A stretch of 32,403 bases of DNA from a virus: the IMG/VR virus record IMGVR_UViG_3300010412_000054, positions 1 through 32,403 of that record; one strand, 5' to 3'. Positions 16,349-23,298 of the stretch are shown in pieces. The notes under the pieces are model-generated. The model saw only the letters and a program-made list of their open reading frames with translations, was not told where the DNA came from and did no database searches. The stretch's first letter is position 1, and each line of letters opens with the position of its first letter. The position numbers and the translations under genes are program-made.

Positions 16349-16377
16349 TTGCACACAGTGCATTGAAAAAATACAAT
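16349..16377 (+). promoter_or_regulatory. Candidate sigma70-type promoter for the rightward 62-residue gene
   Basis: A TACAAT hexamer at 16372-16377 matches the -10 consensus at five of six bases and is preceded, after a 17-bp spacer, by TTGCAC at 16349-16354. Transcription would start near 16384, leaving a leader of about 45 bases before the ATG at 16428. The region is the only divergent gap between the late leftward operon and the rightward gene. This is a pattern call; a functional test is absent. Confidence 0.4.
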
Positions 16378-16412
16378 GACACGCAACAACAAACAAAAAC
16401 AGACCATTGGTC
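16350..16412. promoter_or_regulatory. Two short palindromes, candidate operators
   Basis: TGCAC-ACA-GTGCA (16350-16362) overlaps the -35 region of the candidate promoter. GACCA-T-TGGTC (16402-16412) lies between the predicted transcription start and the ribosome binding site of the 62-residue gene. Both are perfect 5-bp arms, the right size for dimeric repressor sites, but short palindromes also occur by chance. Confidence 0.3.
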
Positions 16413-16427
16413 AGATGAGGGGAAAAA

Positions 16428-16616
16428 ATGATTTCAAAATATCTATTCAAGAAACTGGCAGTCCTGGTTCAACTTCATGCCTTTGCGGTGAATGACCAAA
16501 TCAGATGGAAACCAGGGTCAGACAATCGGGCCTTGTTTGAGGGCATGGTTGCCAATGCAGAGGCACTGTCTGAAATGCTGATTAAAAAGGCACCAGAATC
16601 AGGAAATGAGAATTGA
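16428..16616 (+). CDS. Small hypothetical protein, rightward
   Basis: The 62-residue product (MISKYLFKKLAVLVQLHAFA...) is preceded by GAGGGGA with AAAA spacing, an excellent ribosome binding site, and by a candidate promoter. It has a short hydrophobic/helical N-terminal part and a charged, Ala/Glu-rich helix near the C-terminus (MVANAEALSEMLIKKAPESG). Followed by the repeat-rich origin-like region, it is one of only two genes transcribed rightward there, so an early regulatory or host-modulating role is possible. No family recognised. Confidence 0.6.
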   Translation: MISKYLFKKLAVLVQLHAFAVNDQIRWKPGSDNRALFEGMVANAEALSEMLIKKAPESGNEN

Positions 16617-16650
16617 TTTCATTTGTGACAGATTCAGTGAAAATGGCCAA

Positions 16651-16719
16651 AAAGTTTTTTTGAAAAAATAGATCTTTTTATAAATCTATATTTTTTTATT
16701 ATTATTATTTAAAGAAATA
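16651..16719. other. AT-rich element, possible DNA unwinding region
   Basis: Only 6 of 69 bases are G or C by hand count, far below the surroundings. It contains homopolymer T runs and a weak inverted repeat, ATAGAT (16668-16673) with ATCTAT (16684-16689). That repeat could also act as a weak terminator for the preceding 62-residue gene since T runs follow. Its place next to the repeated TCTGTCAC sites favours an unwinding element. Confidence 0.45.
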
Positions 16720-16771
16720 TCTGTCACATCTGTCACAACTGAAAATTTCAACCTAATATCGACAACTTACA

Positions 16772-16802
16772 GTGTGACAGATTTTTTTTTAATCTGTCAC
16801 AC
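16772..16802. repeat. Perfect 12-bp inverted repeat inside the iteron cluster
   Basis: GTGTGACAGATT (16772-16783) and AATCTGTCACAC (16791-16802) are exact reverse complements separated by seven T. It contains two iteron cores in opposite orientation and could extrude a cruciform or bind a protein dimer. It is not followed by a T run, so it does not look like a rightward rho-independent terminator. Confidence 0.6.
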
Positions 16803-16964
16803 ATCTGTCACATCTGTCACACATTTTGCCCAATTATTAGTCATGCGTGATGCATCAAATTGGCACTGCCCAATTTTTGACCATGTGAATATGTTTCACA
16901 TTGATTCACCCAATTTTCACCCCTTGAGTGTGACACATTCTCAGGTGAATCTGTCACACCTTTA

Positions 16965-16973
16965 TGTTACAAT
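16965..16973 (+). promoter_or_regulatory. Candidate extended -10 promoter for the 131-residue gene
   Basis: TGT-TACAAT at 16965-16973 is an extended -10 element (TGN then TACAAT) about 50 bases before the ATG at 17022. The -35 position (16945-16950) lacks consensus, and an iteron copy (16950-16957) lies in the spacer, suggesting regulation by the iteron-binding protein. A TGTCAGT/ACTGACA inverted repeat (16973-17003) follows just downstream. Confidence 0.35.
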
Positions 16974-17021
16974 GTCAGTCTAGTTTTCTGTCTTAAACTG
17001 ACAAAAAAGTGAGGTGTTTTT

Positions 17022-17417
17022 ATGCAAAAAATCATTGATAGGGTGTCCACAATTGAGGTTTTTCGGGAGCGGCAACAGGCCATTGAATTTGATTCCCCAG
17101 ATGATGAGGGTGCAGCTGAACATTGGGCAGAGTTGCAATCAATCATCAATGCCCTGGAAAATGAACCAGATGATGCCAAGGTGTTCAACATGGCTGATTC
17201 CCTTTGTGAGGGCCACAATGTGATTTTCATGGACCATGATGCCATTGGGTCAATGAGTGATTTTGAATTGGTTCAGGCGGCAATGATGGGTGTCACCGAG
17301 TTGATGAATCATGTGCATTTGCATCCTGAATATCCTGGTGATGTGAGTGAATTGTTGCGCATCAGGTCAACCATCAACAGGATTCATGCACAACTAGCCA
17401 AACGGTTGATGAATTGA
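17022..17417 (+). CDS. Hypothetical acidic protein downstream of the origin-like region
   Basis: The 131-residue product begins MQKIIDRVSTIEVFRERQQA and has a GTGAGGTG ribosome binding site five bases before the ATG. It is acidic and helical, with many Asp/Glu in EFDSPDDEGAAEHWAELQSI and a His-containing HVHLHPEYPGD stretch, and no membrane or enzymatic signature. Position right after the iteron cluster suggests an early gene. I do not recognise a family. Confidence 0.65.
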   Translation: MQKIIDRVSTIEVFRERQQAIEFDSPDDEGAAEHWAELQSIINALENEPDDAKVFNMADSLCEGHNVIFMDHDAIGSMSDFELVQAAMMGVTELMNHVHLHPEYPGDVSELLRIRSTINRIHAQLAKRLMN

Positions 17418-17464
17418 AAATGAATACACTAGGAATGGCACTGACACTGCCGACGCAAAACCAA

Positions 17465-17689
17465 TCAAGGTTGTTCATTCCCTCTGACCCTGGTGACACC
17501 AAGTGCATCAGGGTTCATTTCTCTTAATTTCTGAATGGTCAATCTGGCATTCACACCAACATCACCCTCAATGCAGGCATAGTATTTTGCACATTCCATG
17601 AGGATTTCAAACTGCATTTCAATCCTATCTAGTTCAAGTTTGGTGACATTTTTCAGATTGATGAATTGTTGACGTTGTTCAAAAAACAT
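17465..17689 (-). CDS. Small hypothetical protein
   Basis: I start it at the ATG at 17689 (74 residues, MFFEQRQQFINLKNVTKLEL) because AAAGGAC lies five bases upstream; an ATG 21 bases earlier would overlap the stop of a tiny upstream frame as ATGA. The product is helical and acidic with three cysteines (MECAKYYACIEG and one internal). It converges with the rightward 131-residue gene at 17417. It is in the leftward block with the primase and probably expressed with it. Function unknown. Confidence 0.55.
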   Translation of the reverse strand: MFFEQRQQFINLKNVTKLELDRIEMQFEILMECAKYYACIEGDVGVNARLTIQKLREMNPDALGVTRVRGNEQP

Positions 17690-17706
17690 TTTTTGTCCTT
17701 TGTGTT

Positions 17707-17781
17707 TCATTCATTGAAATGATTCTTTTTCCAATATCTGCCCTTGGGTTTTCCTAGATATTCCTGAAACATTTTTTCCAT
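17707..17781 (-). CDS. Possible 24-residue peptide
   Basis: A short frame reading MEKMFQEYLGKPKGRYWKKN then HFNE lies between two leftward genes. Its stop overlaps a possible upstream ATG of the next gene (ATGA), which hints at coupling, and the basic aromatic composition is not random-looking. However, no ribosome binding site precedes its ATG, so this may be a chance frame. Confidence 0.25.
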   Translation of the reverse strand: MEKMFQEYLGKPKGRYWKKNHFNE

Positions 17782-17786
17782 TGATG

Positions 17787-17996
17787 TTAATTTTTTTTTT
17801 CAATTCTTTTTTCAATGCAATTCTTAAGAATTCTTGTCAACCAATTGATTTGTTTTTCTGACATTGTGTCCATGTCCCTGGACCAATTTGACCTGATAAA
17901 ATTGTCACAGGCATCCCAATATTCACCCTCAAAATTTTCACTGATGAAATCAATGTCAATTTTTTCAAAACCAAAATATGATTCAACCGTTTCCAT
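17787..17996 (-). CDS. Small hypothetical protein coupled to the primase
   Basis: The 69-residue product begins METVESYFGFEKIDIDFISE and ends with a helical KQINWLTRILKNCIEKRIEK segment. Its ATG overlaps the primase stop (TAATG), with AGGGGTGA a few bases upstream, so translation is coupled to the primase. The SEKQ.NWL style C-terminus is seen in small phage proteins of replication regions, but I cannot attach a function. A replication accessory role is inferred from coupling only. Confidence 0.6.
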   Translation of the reverse strand: METVESYFGFEKIDIDFISENFEGEYWDACDNFIRSNWSRDMDTMSEKQINWLTRILKNCIEKRIEKKN

Positions 17997-20287
17997 TATT
18001 CATTCACCCCTAATATGTATGTTCGGACAGTAAAACCAACATAAAATCTGTTGTCCCTGTCACGTTGTTGTTCAATACCATGTTCATTCAATAGCTTGTT
18101 TAGTTTTCTGCCAAAATTGATTTTGTTGACTGGTCGCCTGTTGGATTCATCACACCATAACTGATATTTTTTGAACAATGATTTGATTGACCATTTCTTG
18201 TCAGTCTGGCCATTGAAATCCAATTCATCAGTGACCCATTCAACCACACTGTCATTCTCTCTGATGGCCTCATTTTTCAATATTTTTGACCGATCTGATT
18301 CTGTGAATGACCCCTGTGCCTTAAGTCGTTTCAAACCCTCAAGTGATTTGTTGATGATTCCTGCCATTTCATCATCAAACCTTGTCCAGATTGTATGGTC
18401 TGCCCTGGCCTCATAGTTGTTTTCAAAATACACATACTGAACACGCCGATGAATACCAGTTGAGTTGTCACCTTTGAATGTCAGAATGCCATTTGAGGCA
18501 ATCAACCATTTGCAAATTGGATTGATGGTGAATTCATTCTGGTGTTTGTATGACACATTGAGGGATTCACCTGAAATGGTCCGTTTGAATGTGTCTGAAT
18601 CAATCCCAACCTTTGGCCATTCATGGACAATGTTGGCCAACTTGCCAACCATGCCAATTGCAGTGAATGGTTTTCCCAAATCAAGGGGTGAAACTGTTGA
18701 AAAATTGTGTTTTCCAATGAGTTTTTCAAGGACTGAAATCAACACTGATTTCCCATTGGCACCATCACCATACAAAACAACTGCCCTGTGCAACCAGGGT
18801 TTTTTGCCCTCAATGATGTATCCAAATAATTCCCAGATTGTTGCAATGTCATCCTGGTTGCCACACAAAATGTCATCCAAAAAGGCATCAAATTTTGGGC
18901 ATTTTGAATCAGGTTCAAAATTGTGTGGCAATTTGTAGCTGAAAAAATATTTCTTGGAATGTTTTCTCAACTCACATGAATCAATGTGCAGGACACCATT
19001 GGCCAGATTGATTTTCCCATTGGTTTTTTCTCTCAAGGAATCAATGGTCTGACGTTTCAAACAGAGGTCAGTTGTGGCCTGAATTTTCACCAGGAATTGA
19101 CCGATTTGTGAGGGGTGAATACCACCCCCCCAACTGTCAATGTGTGCCATCAACTGATTTTTGGTCAACAGTTTGAAATGATGGTCATCATATATGTATG
19201 TGTTGCCTGAATCGGAAATGATTTCCCCTGTGTTATCTGCCCAACCAGCCACACCATTGAAGTCTGGAGCTTCCTTGCCTTTTTCATTGATGAATGTGAA
19301 TGGTGGTGGTTGTGTGATTGTCTCAAGGGAATCAGGTTCAGTGTCAAAATATGACTGCACCTCTGCCATTCCTTTTTCAATCAACATATCATTGAAATCT
19401 GTGCCATCAATCCCAAATGGTGCAATCACCTTGGCACCATATTGTTGTTGGATTTCCTTGGCCTTAGTCAGACCAGGGTTTGGTGGCCTGGTTGTTTTAT
19501 GGTCATTGTCTGCAATGATGATGATTTCATGGTCAGGAAAATCCTGAACCAATCTCTCATACACACGTTTAAGATTTTGTGCAGTGAATGCCAGCCACAC
19601 AGGTTCATTTGTGGCCTCAAAAATGGTGGCACCAGTGGCCATGCCCTCACCCAGGTAAAACCGTTTTATTGCATGGGGTCGAGAGTAACACAACAAGGAT
19701 ATGGGTGCAGCACAACCACTGATTTTGCCACCTGGCAGAAATAGTTTTTGCCCATCAATGCCAATCGTTTGGATATTCACTAACACATCACCATCAAAAA
19801 TTGGTACTAATAATTTTTGACCCAACTGTTTTATGTTCAGCGTTGTTGATTTTATTTGTTTTCTGGCCAAATAGGGATGCGATATGTCATATAGACCTGC
19901 CTCATTCCACATTTGTTGTGCAACCAAGGCAGTTTGTTTTTGTGATTCTGATTTCTCTTTTTCCCTTTGAATCTGTGCCTGCAACACCTGATTTTCGATG
20001 AGTTGTTTTTCATCATCATTGAGTTTTTTCTTGTTTGACCATGAATATCTGGTGTCAGATTTCCAATCACCAATTGTTATATGTTCAAAACCATTAGTGT
20101 TGTGAAATACATACCACCCATTTTTGTTTTTGGAATTGCCAACAGAAAACCTGTGAATGTTGCCATCTGGCACAGGCAATTCTGTCAAATTGTGTTGCAG
20201 ACAAAAATCAATCAATGTCATTGAATCCCTCAGTTGGTCTGCAAATTGTGGTGCCAGACCTGAACTAAGTAAACATTTTAATTTCAT
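17996..20287 (-). CDS. Primase-helicase (Toprim plus SF3 helicase, P4-alpha/D5-like)
   Basis: The 763-residue protein would unwind DNA at the origin and prime synthesis. An N-terminal part (1-130) precedes a Toprim domain with GEGMATG (E214) and IADNDH (D260, D262), plus a downstream GTDFNDM. The C-terminal half carries an SF3 helicase: Walker A GDGANGKS at 507-514, followed by IVHEWPK and WLIASNGILTFKGDNSTGIH, typical of D5/P4-alpha family helicases. Expected substrates are ATP/NTPs and phage DNA. The start is the ATG at 20287 with only a weak ribosome binding site. The origin-like repeats lie about 1 kb downstream of its stop, fitting an origin-binding initiator. Confidence 0.85.
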   Translation of the reverse strand: MKLKCLLSSGLAPQFADQLRDSMTLIDFCLQHNLTELPVPDGNIHRFSVGNSKNKNGWYVFHNTNGFEHITIGDWKSDTRYSWSNKKKLNDDEKQLIENQVLQAQIQREKEKSESQKQTALVAQQMWNEAGLYDISHPYLARKQIKSTTLNIKQLGQKLLVPIFDGDVLVNIQTIGIDGQKLFLPGGKISGCAAPISLLCYSRPHAIKRFYLGEGMATGATIFEATNEPVWLAFTAQNLKRVYERLVQDFPDHEIIIIADNDHKTTRPPNPGLTKAKEIQQQYGAKVIAPFGIDGTDFNDMLIEKGMAEVQSYFDTEPDSLETITQPPPFTFINEKGKEAPDFNGVAGWADNTGEIISDSGNTYIYDDHHFKLLTKNQLMAHIDSWGGGIHPSQIGQFLVKIQATTDLCLKRQTIDSLREKTNGKINLANGVLHIDSCELRKHSKKYFFSYKLPHNFEPDSKCPKFDAFLDDILCGNQDDIATIWELFGYIIEGKKPWLHRAVVLYGDGANGKSVLISVLEKLIGKHNFSTVSPLDLGKPFTAIGMVGKLANIVHEWPKVGIDSDTFKRTISGESLNVSYKHQNEFTINPICKWLIASNGILTFKGDNSTGIHRRVQYVYFENNYEARADHTIWTRFDDEMAGIINKSLEGLKRLKAQGSFTESDRSKILKNEAIRENDSVVEWVTDELDFNGQTDKKWSIKSLFKKYQLWCDESNRRPVNKINFGRKLNKLLNEHGIEQQRDRDNRFYVGFTVRTYILGVNE

Positions 20288-20317
20288 GGACCTGATGTGT
20301 CATGTGTTCATTTCATT

Positions 20318-20331
20318 TGTCAGATATGACA
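20318..20331. promoter_or_regulatory. TGTCA-GATA-TGACA palindrome in the divergent gap
   Basis: A perfect 5-bp inverted repeat with a 4-base centre lies in the 80-bp region between the leftward primase and the rightward Sak4-like gene. The half-site TGTCA recurs in the iterons (TCTGTCAC) and in the inverted repeat at 16973-17003, so a common regulator could act at both places. I could not identify a convincing -35/-10 pair here. Confidence 0.4.
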
Positions 20332-20367
20332 TATTCTGTTGCCATAACAAAACACAAAGGATGAAAC

Positions 20368-21135
20368 ATGGGATTGCCTACACAAAAAACTGTGACACAG
20401 ACTGATTTCAAATCACAAACAATCATGATTGTTGGTCAGCCAAAAATCGGAAAAACAAAACTCGCTGCAGAAATTTATCCCAATGCAATTTGGGCCACAA
20501 CAGAGGATGGTCACAAACACGTTTCCATTTTTGAATATCCCATCAAGAATTGGCAGGACTTTGCAAATCTGTCCAAAATGTTACTGACACAAGAACACAA
20601 TTTTGAGGCCATCATCATTGATGTGTTGGACCATCTGATTGATTTTGCCAAGGATGAGATTGTTGCAGAGGAAAAAGTCAAGGCATTGGCTGATTTGAAA
20701 TTTGGCAAAGGCACTGAAATGTTGCGAAAAAAACTCATGAGGCCAATTCTGTTGCTATCAAGAAAAATGCCCATTGTTTTCATCACTCATCAAAAAGAGA
20801 GAATGCAAAAAGACAAAGGCCTTGAATGGACTGTGTCAGCAACCTCAATGAGTGAATCAGTTGAAAAAACATTCACAGGAATGTGTGACATTATTTTGAA
20901 CTGTTACCAGGATGAAAATGGTCAACGTGTGATGAGGACAAAACCAACCAAATATGTCCAGGCGGCAGGTGACAGAACAGGAATGTTGCCAGAAAAATTG
21001 CCTTTGAGTGCTAAGGCCTTAAGGCAGGCATACATGAAACCAAATGACATTGAAGAAATGCAGCAAAAAGTTGAACAATTAAAAGGAAAAATACAAAATG
21101 GCCAGACACAAAATGCAACCAACCAAACCCCTTGA
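20368..21135 (+). CDS. Sak4-like RecA-fold ATPase (single-strand annealing recombinase)
   Basis: The 255-residue protein is a phage RecA-fold P-loop ATPase. Walker A GQPKIGKT is at residues 23-30 and Walker B IIID at 82-85, followed by a helicase-like core with RKMPIVFITHQKERM. Phage ATPases of this size beside a DUF669-type protein are usually Sak4, which promotes single-strand annealing and works with SSB. An AAAGGATGAAAC leader gives a strong ribosome binding site. The C-terminus (LKGKIQNGQTQNATNQTP) is disordered, and the next gene starts inside it (38-bp overlap). Assignment to Sak4 rather than another AAA_24 protein is by context. Confidence 0.7.
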   Translation: MGLPTQKTVTQTDFKSQTIMIVGQPKIGKTKLAAEIYPNAIWATTEDGHKHVSIFEYPIKNWQDFANLSKMLLTQEHNFEAIIIDVLDHLIDFAKDEIVAEEKVKALADLKFGKGTEMLRKKLMRPILLLSRKMPIVFITHQKERMQKDKGLEWTVSATSMSESVEKTFTGMCDIILNCYQDENGQRVMRTKPTKYVQAAGDRTGMLPEKLPLSAKALRQAYMKPNDIEEMQQKVEQLKGKIQNGQTQNATNQTP

Positions 21136-21412
21136 TTTTGATGTGACACCAAGGACAATCACTGCCTGCCAACAACTATTCATCAATGTGATGTATAAGG
21201 CAAAAATGACAAAGGCAGAAATTGCTGAGGTGATGGGATATCAGTCAGAGAGATATGTCATTGAAATCCTCAAAGGCACACAATTGATTCCTGGCAAAAA
21301 GGTCAAGGCATTGTCAGAGGTGTCTGGCATAGCTCCTGACAAATTTTTAAAAGCATGGTTAAGTGATAAGCGTCATTACTATATGGCAGAAATACAAAGA
21401 GGTGAAAAATGA
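21098..21412 (+). CDS. Helix-turn-helix DNA-binding protein
   Basis: The 104-residue protein carries a Cro/CI-type helix-turn-helix at about residues 37-60 (TKAEIAEVMGYQSERYVIEI) followed by a helical PGKKVKALSEVSGIAPDKFL segment. It would bind an operator and regulate early genes; candidate sites are the TGTCA palindromes nearby. AAAAGGAA upstream suits the ATG at 21098. Overlaps with both neighbours (38 bp with the ATPase, ATGA with the next gene) place it inside the recombination operon. A recombination accessory role is also possible. Confidence 0.6.
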   Translation: MARHKMQPTKPLDFDVTPRTITACQQLFINVMYKAKMTKAEIAEVMGYQSERYVIEILKGTQLIPGKKVKALSEVSGIAPDKFLKAWLSDKRHYYMAEIQRGEK

Positions 21413-21873
21413 GTTTTGCGGAGCTATGGAAACAAGCCAAACCAAAGGTGATGGGTGAGAGATTGCCACCAGGTGAATACAATGCAATGGTGGTGAAAAC
21501 AGAAATCAAACAGGCAATTGAGGCAGACAAATCAGATTCAGTTTCAATGGAATTGACTGTGATTGAGGGTGAGTGCATGAATCAAAAAACATGGGCCACC
21601 TTTGGTTTGAATGAAAAAGGAATGCCAATTCTCAAAGGCACATTGATGAAAATTGGTGTGAATGAAATGGCAGTTGATGATGTGAATTCACTTGAATCAT
21701 TGTCATCATTGTTGCTTGAAAATGTTGTTGGCAAATGTGTCAAAATCAAGGTCAAGGAAAACACCTACAATGGGAAACAATACACCAACACATACATTGC
21801 AGATGTGATTGAATCTCAGAATGGCAGTTCAGATGTGGGGTCATTTGACCCATCAGAGGAATTGAATTTTTGA
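21409..21873 (+). CDS. DUF669-like protein, probable single-strand DNA-binding protein
   Basis: The 154-residue protein begins MSFAELWKQAKPKVMGERLP and has an OB-like beta-rich core (ECMNQKTWATFGLNEKGMPI, later CVKIKVKENTYNGKQYTNTY). Proteins of this type (DUF669) accompany Sak4-like ATPases and are thought to bind single-stranded DNA. It ends FDPSEELNF, an acidic tail with terminal aromatic residue like the tip of bacterial SSB that recruits partners. The ribosome binding site is AAAGAGGTG. The last 58 bp overlap, antisense, the end of the VRR-NUC gene. Confidence 0.55.
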   Translation: MSFAELWKQAKPKVMGERLPPGEYNAMVVKTEIKQAIEADKSDSVSMELTVIEGECMNQKTWATFGLNEKGMPILKGTLMKIGVNEMAVDDVNSLESLSSLLLENVVGKCVKIKVKENTYNGKQYTNTYIADVIESQNGSSDVGSFDPSEELNF

Positions 21874-22325
21874 GGCAAGTCATCCAACAAAACTGACTTT
21901 TTGTCGGGAGCATTCAGCCACCTGGCAAATAGTTGGGCCAAATGTTTTGAACCATCGGTGACACAGGCAAAACAATTGGTGTTGATTTTTTGGGTCAGAA
22001 ATTGGACCTGTGCTGCACTGGCATTGGTCCGTTTCCCTGGTGCCTTTAGTTCAATGAAAACTGCCCTGCCATCAATCATATTGCCAACCAGGTCACTGAA
22101 TCCTGATTTGGCTTGTTGCTGATGATAGCCACCAGATTTTTCATTAAACACTGCCCTTGATTCAACCACATCAATTGACCAATTCCTTGACCTGCACCAT
22201 GCTAAAATATCGGGTTGGGTGATGTCCCTCTCAGGGTGTGTGTGTTTTCTTTTTTGTTTGGGCAATAATTTTTTGTGATGGTTTTCAATTGCCTGTTGCA
22301 CACGTTTTTTCAAATCATCAGTCAT
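21816..22325 (-). CDS. VRR-NUC domain nuclease
   Basis: The 169-residue protein has a PD-(D/E)XK-like VRR-NUC core: a central SGFSDLVG with D78, then VFIELKAPGKR with E92 and K94, and a Gln (Q106) in AAQVQFL. The family cleaves structured DNA, often acting as a Holliday-junction resolvase or repair nuclease. The N-terminal region is basic (LLPKQKRKHTHPER). It ends with an acidic tail and terminal SELPF, again SSB-tip-like. The ATG at 22325 has no clear ribosome binding site, so the start is less certain. It lies convergent to the recombination cluster, overlapping the SSB-like gene 3' end by 58 bp. Confidence 0.75.
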   Translation of the reverse strand: MTDDLKKRVQQAIENHHKKLLPKQKRKHTHPERDITQPDILAWCRSRNWSIDVVESRAVFNEKSGGYHQQQAKSGFSDLVGNMIDGRAVFIELKAPGKRTNASAAQVQFLTQKINTNCFACVTDGSKHLAQLFARWLNAPDKKSVLLDDLPQKFNSSDGSNDPTSELPF

Positions 22326-22339
22326 GGGGAAATTATTTC

Positions 22340-22477
22340 ATGGAATTTTTAGTTGATGCAATAATGATGGTGATTGCAGGCATTTTAATTGTCACAGTTG
22401 TGTGCAGTTTGTGTGCAGTTTCAATGATTTTATGGGCCTTGTTCAATACAATGTATTGGTGGCACAGAGACAAATAG
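22340..22477 (+). CDS. Small single-pass membrane protein (holin candidate)
   Basis: The 45-residue protein (MEFLVDAIMMVIAGILIVTV VCSLCAVSMILWALF then NTMYWWHRDK) is almost entirely hydrophobic from residue 4 to about 36, with a short charged C-terminal end. GGGGA lies about ten bases upstream of the ATG at 22340. Small membrane proteins next to lysis enzymes are often holins; here the neighbours are a patatin phospholipase and an amidase. The sequence alone does not show hole formation, and one long or two short membrane helices are possible. Confidence 0.55.
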   Translation: MEFLVDAIMMVIAGILIVTVVCSLCAVSMILWALFNTMYWWHRDK

Positions 22478-22488
22478 AGAGGATTTAA

Positions 22489-23298
22489 ATGAGAGAAATT
22501 TTGGTGATTCCTGGTGGTGGTTTGGTTCAATGGTCCTATTCATTGGGAGCATTGTCACAATTGTCTGAAAAACAAGGGTTTGAAATAGATATTGCAATGG
22601 GCAATTCAGGTGGTGCAGGTTGCATCTATTCCCTGGCCAGACAATCAATTGTTGAATCCCTTGAGTTGGTCACATCATTTGAAAAAACAGATGATGCATA
22701 CAAAAGGAATTCATTATTCAGATTGTTTGGTGTGTTTTTCATCAAAAATGGTTGGTATAATTATGACAAATTCAGGGCAAAAATGCAGGAAATTGAGTCA
22801 AAACCAACCAAGTTTGAAACCTGGTGTGAGGTCATAGACACAAAAAGATCAATTTTGCCCATCAGTGTGAAAAATCCCAAATGCAGTGACACCATTTCAT
22901 CAATGTCAATCCTGGCAATGGTTGACCTTGAAAACTCATGTGTTGACCCTGGACTGGTCAATGTGGTGCCTTTGAATGCAATGGCAAAGGTGGTGAGGCC
23001 TGGTGACAGAATCACCCTCATTGATGCCACACACAGGCAACCTGAACCATTTGATGCCTCAAAAAACAAATGGCATGAAAATGCAATGGTGTTACCTAAA
23101 ATCACTGCATGGAATACATACATGAATGACCTTTATGAGTTGAGAAAATGGTGTTTCGATTCTGATGTGAAATTGAGAATCATTGAATCCAAATCAAACC
23201 ATGATGTGTATGATTTCAGTTCAAAAACAGTATATGAGGCATTCAAGGCAGGCAGAGAGGAAACCAGCGAGAAAATCAGCACAGGTGAATTGTCATGA
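22489..23298 (+). CDS. Patatin-like phospholipase
   Basis: The 269-residue enzyme has the patatin serine-aspartate catalytic layout: an oxyanion loop GGGLVQW (residues 9-15), the nucleophile elbow GNSGG (S40), and a D153 within VDPGLVNVVPLNAM that fits the DG(G/A)..N.P dyad position. The canonical Gly after the Asp is Pro here. Patatins hydrolyse acyl esters of membrane phospholipids (phospholipase A), releasing fatty acids. No signal peptide is seen, so it acts in the cytoplasm, probably at the inner membrane. GAGAGGA gives a good ribosome binding site. The gene lies between a small membrane protein and a zinc amidase, which suggests a role in lysis or membrane disruption. Confidence 0.8.
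   Translation: MREILVIPGGGLVQWSYSLGALSQLSEKQGFEIDIAMGNSGGAGCIYSLARQSIVESLELVTSFEKTDDAYKRNSLFRLFGVFFIKNGWYNYDKFRAKMQEIESKPTKFETWCEVIDTKRSILPISVKNPKCSDTISSMSILAMVDLENSCVDPGLVNVVPLNAMAKVVRPGDRITLIDATHRQPEPFDASKNKWHENAMVLPKITAWNTYMNDLYELRKWCFDSDVKLRIIESKSNHDVYDFSSKTVYEAFKAGREETSEKISTGELS

Larger units (their letters stand above)
16625..16957. repeat. Eight-copy TCTGTCAC iteron cluster
   Basis: Within a gene-free stretch (16617-17021) the 8-mer TCTGTCAC occurs at 16720, 16729, 16793, 16804, 16813 and 16950 on the plus strand and inverted at 16625-16632 and 16774-16781. Some copies are spaced 9 and 11 bp, close to one helical turn. Two inverted copies form a 12-bp perfect palindrome with a 7-base loop. 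Adjacent is an AT-rich segment. Iterons beside an AT-rich element are the hallmark of many replication origins, with operator clusters as the alternative. No protein-coding evidence exists here. Confidence 0.75.

Noticed and set aside
16772-16802. 12-bp inverted repeat as a rho-independent terminator
   Set aside because: The stem is not GC rich and is not followed by a T run on either strand; the T7 is in the loop. It fits a protein-binding cruciform better.
16720-16820. The repeated TCTGTCAC as a CRISPR array
   Set aside because: The units are only 8-12 bp with no unique spacers of regular length, so an iteron or operator cluster is far more likely.
16967-17245. 92-residue leftward frame across the 131-residue gene
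   Set aside because: It covers the promoter and iteron end of the region and is antisense to a gene with a good ribosome binding site.
17418-17464. GGCACTGACACTGCC between convergent genes as a terminator
   Set aside because: Only four outer bases pair before a mismatch, and no T run follows.
18465-18938. 157-residue rightward frame antisense to the primase helicase domain
   Set aside because: It overlaps the region encoding the Walker A motif of the SF3 helicase on the other strand; the helicase motifs are clear, so the antisense frame is a shadow.
20288-20367. A sigma70 promoter for the Sak4-like gene (TTGTCA at 20317)
   Set aside because: At 17 bp spacing the -10 position reads TGCCAT, which does not resemble the consensus; only the palindrome is reported.
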